A stretch of 64,000 nucleotides of DNA, taken from the NCBI GenBank assembly GCA_002840755.1, contig PHBZ01000045.1, positions 1 through 64,000 of the forward strand, in the 5' to 3' direction. Source of the DNA: Chloroflexi bacterium HGW-Chloroflexi-10. GTDB taxonomy: Bacteria; Chloroflexota; Anaerolineae; Anaerolineales; Anaerolineaceae. The translations under genes were made by a program, and so were the position numbers. The notes under the pieces were generated by a model, which was given only the letters and a program-made list of their open reading frames with translations, was not told where the DNA came from and searched no databases. Below are positions 59,984 to 64,000 of the stretch, one piece after another (position 1 is the stretch's first letter; each line of letters starts with the position of its first letter).

Positions 59984-61423
59984 ATGAAAAATAATGTTTT
60001 AGATTTAATCGATTTTGAGAAAGTGGACACCTTGCTAGAAGGTTTCAACAAATCAACAGGGTTTGTAACTGCCATTTTAGACCTTGATGGAAATATCTTA
60101 TCAAAATCAGGGTGGAGACAAATTTGCACGGAATTTCACCGTAGAAACCCCGATACTTCAAAAAAATGTACCATCAGTGATACGGTATTAGCCGAAAAAT
60201 TAACCAAGGATGAAAAATATCATTTCTACAAATGTTTAAATGGTTTGGTTGATGTGGCGGTACCGATTGTAATCAATGGAGAGCATATTGCCAACCTTTT
60301 TTCCGGACAATTCTTTTTTGAACAGCCCGATATCTCCACTTTTAGAGAACAAGCTGAGAAGTATGGTTTTGATGAAGCAAAATACTTAAAAGCGCTCGAA
60401 ATTGTACCTGTTTATTCAATGGAAAAGGTAAAAACAGCAATGGATTTCTTACTAAACATGACCCAACTTATCAGTGAAACGACATATCAGAAACTGCAAC
60501 AAATTGAGTTGAATAAAACTAACAGTGAGAACGAAGAACGTTTCTCTAAAATATTCAAATCCAGCCCCATCGCAATTTCAATAGCCAGCATATCAGATGG
60601 TAAGCTCACAGATGTAAATGACACATGGTGTCAATTAATGGGATTTTCAGCAGAAGAAGCATTAGGCCATAATGTTGAAGAATTAAAAATTATTGATTTA
60701 GAAACCATGAATATAATTCATGAGGAGTTTTTAAGTAAGGGTAAATTTAATCTATTGGAAAGCGATATTTCAACAAAAAACGGCGAGAAGAAGAGAATCC
60801 TAACCTCGGCTGAGATAATTACTATTAAAGGCAACCAGTTTTCAATAAATCTCATTACGGATATCACCGAGCGTAAGCAGGCCGAGGAAAATCTGCGGGA
60901 GAACGAGAGACACCTTAGAAACTCACAACAAATTGCACATTTAGGCAGTTGGCGTTTGGATTTGGCAACAAATCAAGTCGAATGGACAGAGGAGCTTTAT
61001 AATATGTATGGCTTTGATCCGACTTTGCCTCCCCCTCCTTATACTGAGCATATGAAATTGTTTACTACATTAAGCTGGGAAAAGCTGTCGACTTCTCTCG
61101 TAAATACCAGGGAAACAGGAATTCCTTATGAGCTTGAACTGGAAACAATAAAAAAGGACGGCAGTAATGGATGGATGTGGGTACGGGGCGAGATTACAAA
61201 GGATTCAGATGGCAACACGATTGGTCTTTGGGGTGCTGCCCAGGATATCACTGAGCGCAAGCAGAGCGAGGAAGCGCTTCGATATAAAATAGATGAATTG
61301 CAACGTTTTCAACGTCTCACTGTTGGACGCGAATTGAGGATGATTGAATTAAAAAAGGAAATCAACTCGCTTCTCAAACATGCTGGTGAGCCGGAAAAAT
61401 ATCGAATCGATGATGTCCAGTGA
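59984..61423 (+). CDS. PocR/PAS sensor protein without output domain (479 aa)
   Basis: Residues 5-165 form a PocR ligand-binding domain (GFVTAILDLDGNIL, CLNGLVDVAVPIVINGEHIANLFSGQF, Cys at CTISD), known from propanediol regulators and sensing small organic molecules. Two PAS domains follow (about 185-300 and 315-430), each ending in the PAC motif DITERKQ. The C-terminal helix (RFQRLTVGRELRMIELKKEI) normally leads into a kinase or cyclase, but the protein stops here. The stop overlaps the GTG of a CheR gene (61420). It probably acts by contact with the partner products of the operon. GGAG precedes the start. Confidence 0.9.
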   Translation: MKNNVLDLIDFEKVDTLLEGFNKSTGFVTAILDLDGNILSKSGWRQICTEFHRRNPDTSKKCTISDTVLAEKLTKDEKYHFYKCLNGLVDVAVPIVINGEHIANLFSGQFFFEQPDISTFREQAEKYGFDEAKYLKALEIVPVYSMEKVKTAMDFLLNMTQLISETTYQKLQQIELNKTNSENEERFSKIFKSSPIAISIASISDGKLTDVNDTWCQLMGFSAEEALGHNVEELKIIDLETMNIIHEEFLSKGKFNLLESDISTKNGEKKRILTSAEIITIKGNQFSINLITDITERKQAEENLRENERHLRNSQQIAHLGSWRLDLATNQVEWTEELYNMYGFDPTLPPPPYTEHMKLFTTLSWEKLSTSLVNTRETGIPYELELETIKKDGSNGWMWVRGEITKDSDGNTIGLWGAAQDITERKQSEEALRYKIDELQRFQRLTVGRELRMIELKKEINSLLKHAGEPEKYRIDDVQ

Positions 61424-62244
61424 AGATGAAACTCGCTCAATTTAAGCAGCAGATGGAACAGGTGCATGGACTGGATATTTCGATGTATGATGAAACATTT
61501 CTTGGTAAATCGATTGAGAAGCGAATCCAGGGAACACAGTGTAATTCAATCGAAGATTATTGGTATTATCTGGAACAGAATTATGGAGAAGCTAGGACCC
61601 TATGCGAATCCCTGCATATCCACTTCAGCGAATTCTTCCGTGATCCGCTGACTTTTGCCTTGCTCGAACGGGTGATTATTCCGGAACTGATCCAAAAAAA
61701 GATTGCCAACCAGCAAAAAGAAATCCGAATCTGGTCAGCAGGGTGTGCTGCAGGACAGGAAGCTTACAGCATTGCCGTTTTGATGGAAGAGATAATCACC
61801 AACCCGGTTCTAAATTATCGCATTTTTGCCACCGATCTGGATGAAAATGTGTTAAACGTCGCGCGTCTGGGGCACTACCCCGTCGAAGCTATAAAAAATG
61901 TAAGTCTGAAACGTTCTCAAACTTGGTTTACTCGCCAAGGTGAAAGTTATATCATTCAACCATCTCTCCAGAAGCACATCGATTTTTCGAATTTCGATCT
62001 GCTAGAAGAAAAGCGGAGTTGTCCTCCAGCCAGCATTTTTGGCGAATTCGATCTGGTTTTTTGCTGTAACCTGTTGATCTATTACCAACCCGATTACCGA
62101 AACCTCATCCTGAATAAATTTATTGACAGCCTGACACTTGGCGGATATTTGGTCACAGGTGCATCTGAGCGGGTGGTCGCCCTCGCACATAGTTACAGAG
62201 AAATTTATCCACAGGCGTCAATATTTTGTGTAAACCAGAAATAA
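61420..62244 (+). CDS. CheR-type protein methyltransferase (274 aa)
   Basis: SAM-dependent glutamate methyltransferase. The N-terminal helical domain (1-80) and IHFSEFFRDP (about 66-75) are CheR-typical, and the SAM site reads IRIWSAGCAAGQEAYSIAVL (104-123), with ATDLDENVLNVARLGHY and FDLVFCCNLLIYY later. The GTG at 61420 overlaps the sensor stop; an ATG at 61426 is an alternative. Together with the sensor upstream and the histidine kinase downstream it forms a signalling operon. No CheB or chemoreceptor gene is nearby, so the methylation target may be one of the operon proteins or the distant receptor at 13.5 kb. Confidence 0.9.
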   Translation: MKMKLAQFKQQMEQVHGLDISMYDETFLGKSIEKRIQGTQCNSIEDYWYYLEQNYGEARTLCESLHIHFSEFFRDPLTFALLERVIIPELIQKKIANQQKEIRIWSAGCAAGQEAYSIAVLMEEIITNPVLNYRIFATDLDENVLNVARLGHYPVEAIKNVSLKRSQTWFTRQGESYIIQPSLQKHIDFSNFDLLEEKRSCPPASIFGEFDLVFCCNLLIYYQPDYRNLILNKFIDSLTLGGYLVTGASERVVALAHSYREIYPQASIFCVNQK

Positions 62245-62255
62245 GGGAAACAACC

Positions 62256-64000
62256 ATGAAATTATCCAATATGAAAATAAAGATCCAATTACAGTTTGGT
62301 TTTGCAATTATCATCATTTTCGTGCTTACGCTTGGCGTGGTTGCCTGGTTTCAAACCGGTGCGATTGCCGAACAGACCCGTATATTGTATAACAACCCTT
62401 TTCAGGTCAGGCGGGCTATCGGGGAGATTAGGGCAGATATTTTGTCCATTCACCTGGGCATGAAAGATCTGATGTTATCCCACAGCGAAACAGAAATCGC
62501 CGAAACCATCACCGAAATGGATACCCTCCAAGCCAATGCGATTGACCAAATTGAAATCCTCTATGCTCGTTATCTGGGCCCGCGCAGTGATGTAGATCAA
62601 GTAAAGCAGGAGTTCATTCAGTGGAATGCTATCCGTGCAGAGACAATCCGCCTGCTGCGGGCGGGCCAAACCAGAGAAGCCACTGCCAGAACCCAATCCG
62701 GCGGTCCGGGTGGAGATCAAGTTGAAGTGTTACTCAATTCTTTGGGACAGATTGACACCTTTGCGAAAAACAAAGGCGATGAATTGTTCGGCAATTCGCA
62801 GCTGCTAAAAAATGAACTGAACCTTCAGTTAGGTTTGTTCGTTGGAACAGCATTATTAATGTCACTGGCCATCGTTTTTTACTTGCTGCGCAACATTCGA
62901 CAGCCGCTGAATGAGTTAGCCCGATCCATGCAGGCGTTTAAAACCGGCGATCTAAGCTCTCGCAGCACATATGCTCTGAAAAATGAATTCGGAGCGTTGT
63001 CGGACTCGTACAATCAGATGGCAGAAACCATTCAACAGGATACCACACTCAAAGAAAAGGTTTCCAATCTTGCCAGTCAAATGCTTGGTATCAATGATGC
63101 CGTTCAGTTCTTTCAAGCAACCCTCTCCGCACTGGCTGAAAACAGCAGCTCGCAAATGGCGGCGGTGTATTTATTGAACAATGATCAAAAATCTTTCGAA
63201 CACTTCGTATCCATCGGGTTGTTCGAAGGGGGACGGGTTTCTTTCGCCGCTGATAACTTTGAAGGAGAATTTGGTGCAGCACTGGCTTCCAAAAAGATCC
63301 AACACATCGCCAATATCCCGGAAGACACCCGTTTTACTTTTTACACCGTGGGTGGACAATTTTTGCCGCGAGAAATCATCACTATTCCGATCCTGTCAGA
63401 TCAACAAATCATCGCTATCATCTCATTGGCAACGCTGGGTAGTTTTAGCCAACAAGCCATCCGATTTATAGATGCAATCTGGGTCACGTTGAATGCTCGT
63501 GTCACGGGCATCCTGTCATTTCGGCAAATACAAGCACTTGCCGTGCATCTAGAGCAGCAAAACCTGGAGCTGGAGGCGCAGAAAAACGAACTAAACGCGC
63601 AGACCGTCGAACTCAACCACCAAAATACCGAATTAGAGGCGCAAAAAAAGCAACTGGGTGAAGCCAGCCGTCTGAAAACAAGCTTCATTTCCAATATGAG
63701 CCACGAGCTGCGCACCCCTTTGAACTCTGTCATTGCTCTTTCAGGTGTGCTCAACCGCCGGCTTGTCAACCAGATTCCAGAGGAGGAATACAGCTATCTG
63801 GAAGTGATCGAGCGAAACGGCAAGCAGTTGCTGACGTTGATCAACGATATTCTGGATTTATCGCGTATCGAAGCTGGCCACGAAGAAATCGAGGTTTCTC
63901 AATTTAATATCAACCATATAGTGACAGATGTGGTGACAGTTCTTAACCCTCTTGCCCAACACAAAGGCATTCAAATATTGAGCTTTCTCAACCCTGGTCT
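62256..64000 (+). CDS. Membrane histidine kinase, partial at window end (581+ aa)
   Basis: No stop occurs before 64000. TM1 is at residues about 10-32, a four-helix-bundle type periplasmic domain at about 35-190, TM2 about 193-212, HAMP about 212-265, a GAF-like domain about 285-425, a coiled coil (about 430-475) and HisKA with His483 in FISNMSHELRTPLNS. The ATPase domain and any receivers lie beyond the window. GGGAAA lies upstream of the ATG; twelve bases separate it from the CheR gene. The signal at TM1/TM2 is unknown. Confidence 0.9.
   Translation, partial: MKLSNMKIKIQLQFGFAIIIIFVLTLGVVAWFQTGAIAEQTRILYNNPFQVRRAIGEIRADILSIHLGMKDLMLSHSETEIAETITEMDTLQANAIDQIEILYARYLGPRSDVDQVKQEFIQWNAIRAETIRLLRAGQTREATARTQSGGPGGDQVEVLLNSLGQIDTFAKNKGDELFGNSQLLKNELNLQLGLFVGTALLMSLAIVFYLLRNIRQPLNELARSMQAFKTGDLSSRSTYALKNEFGALSDSYNQMAETIQQDTTLKEKVSNLASQMLGINDAVQFFQATLSALAENSSSQMAAVYLLNNDQKSFEHFVSIGLFEGGRVSFAADNFEGEFGAALASKKIQHIANIPEDTRFTFYTVGGQFLPREIITIPILSDQQIIAIISLATLGSFSQQAIRFIDAIWVTLNARVTGILSFRQIQALAVHLEQQNLELEAQKNELNAQTVELNHQNTELEAQKKQLGEASRLKTSFISNMSHELRTPLNSVIALSGVLNRRLVNQIPEEEYSYLEVIERNGKQLLTLINDILDLSRIEAGHEEIEVSQFNINHIVTDVVTVLNPLAQHKGIQILSFLNPG

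Noticed and set aside
1..64000. CRISPR arrays, rRNA genes, prophage structural genes
   Set aside because: No regularly spaced short repeats, no rRNA sequence and no recognisable capsid or tail genes were seen.

Overview
The window looks like a chromosomal segment of a filamentous-type Chloroflexota bacterium, most likely class Anaerolineae. The evidence is indirect: Thr/Pro-rich linkers behind lipoprotein signals, a secreted protein whose mature start carries a VYLPL-type motif, a very large MalT/LuxR-type regulator, a SpoVS homologue without other sporulation genes, and moderate base composition. No rRNA or ribosomal gene is present to confirm this.

Layout. 0-5.8 kb: an XRE regulator/membrane protein pair, a short (class II) UvrA and a serine hydrolase, separated by three copies of one dispersed repeat. 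6-19.5 kb: a MalT-like regulator, secreted and lipoproteins, a P-loop kinase-like protein, a phosphoesterase, a chemoreceptor with a SpoIIAA-like tail, a PadR/GyrI-like pair and a SulP transporter. 19.6-23.6 kb: a minus-strand cluster (GntR regulator, SdpI-like protein, ABC-2 ATPase and permease, YhfC-type intramembrane protease) whose intergenic gaps hold three exact parS palindromes. 23.7-30 kb: nucleosidase, lipoprotein, L,D-transpeptidase and ComEC.

30.3-34.4 kb is best read as the replication origin. Nine perfect TTATCCACA DnaA boxes, all in one orientation and often about 21 bp apart, plus several near-consensus boxes, form two clusters around AT-rich DNA, spoVS and a deoxynucleoside kinase; a second deoxynucleoside kinase lies just outside. 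With parS about 10 kb away this fits an oriC/parS domain, although dnaA, parA and parB are not in the window.

34.5-46.8 kb is ordinary chromosome: ferredoxin, GalE, a polytopic membrane protein, an inositol-phosphatase-family enzyme, a response regulator, a PEP/pyruvate-binding protein, an isochorismatase-family hydrolase, a probable structured RNA, a Na+/H+-type antiporter with an RCK domain, a methyltransferase and a phosphoesterase, ending in tRNA-Asp.

46.9-59.9 kb is an accessory island joined to the 3' end of tRNA-Asp. It holds a large serine recombinase whose ORF runs antisense into the tRNA, an XRE regulator, an internally deleted ISAs1-family element with both ends, a conspicuously GC-rich two-gene cargo (a 950-residue protein of no recognised family and a 556-residue protein with a GYSSG nucleophile-elbow motif), a frameshifted fragment resembling the C-terminus of Tc-toxin A subunits, a second serine recombinase with two small upstream genes, and 1.7 kb of degraded DNA. 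The cargo is the best candidate here for an undescribed system. 60-64 kb returns to chromosomal-type genes: a PocR/PAS sensor without an output domain, a CheR-type methyltransferase and a histidine kinase cut by the window end.
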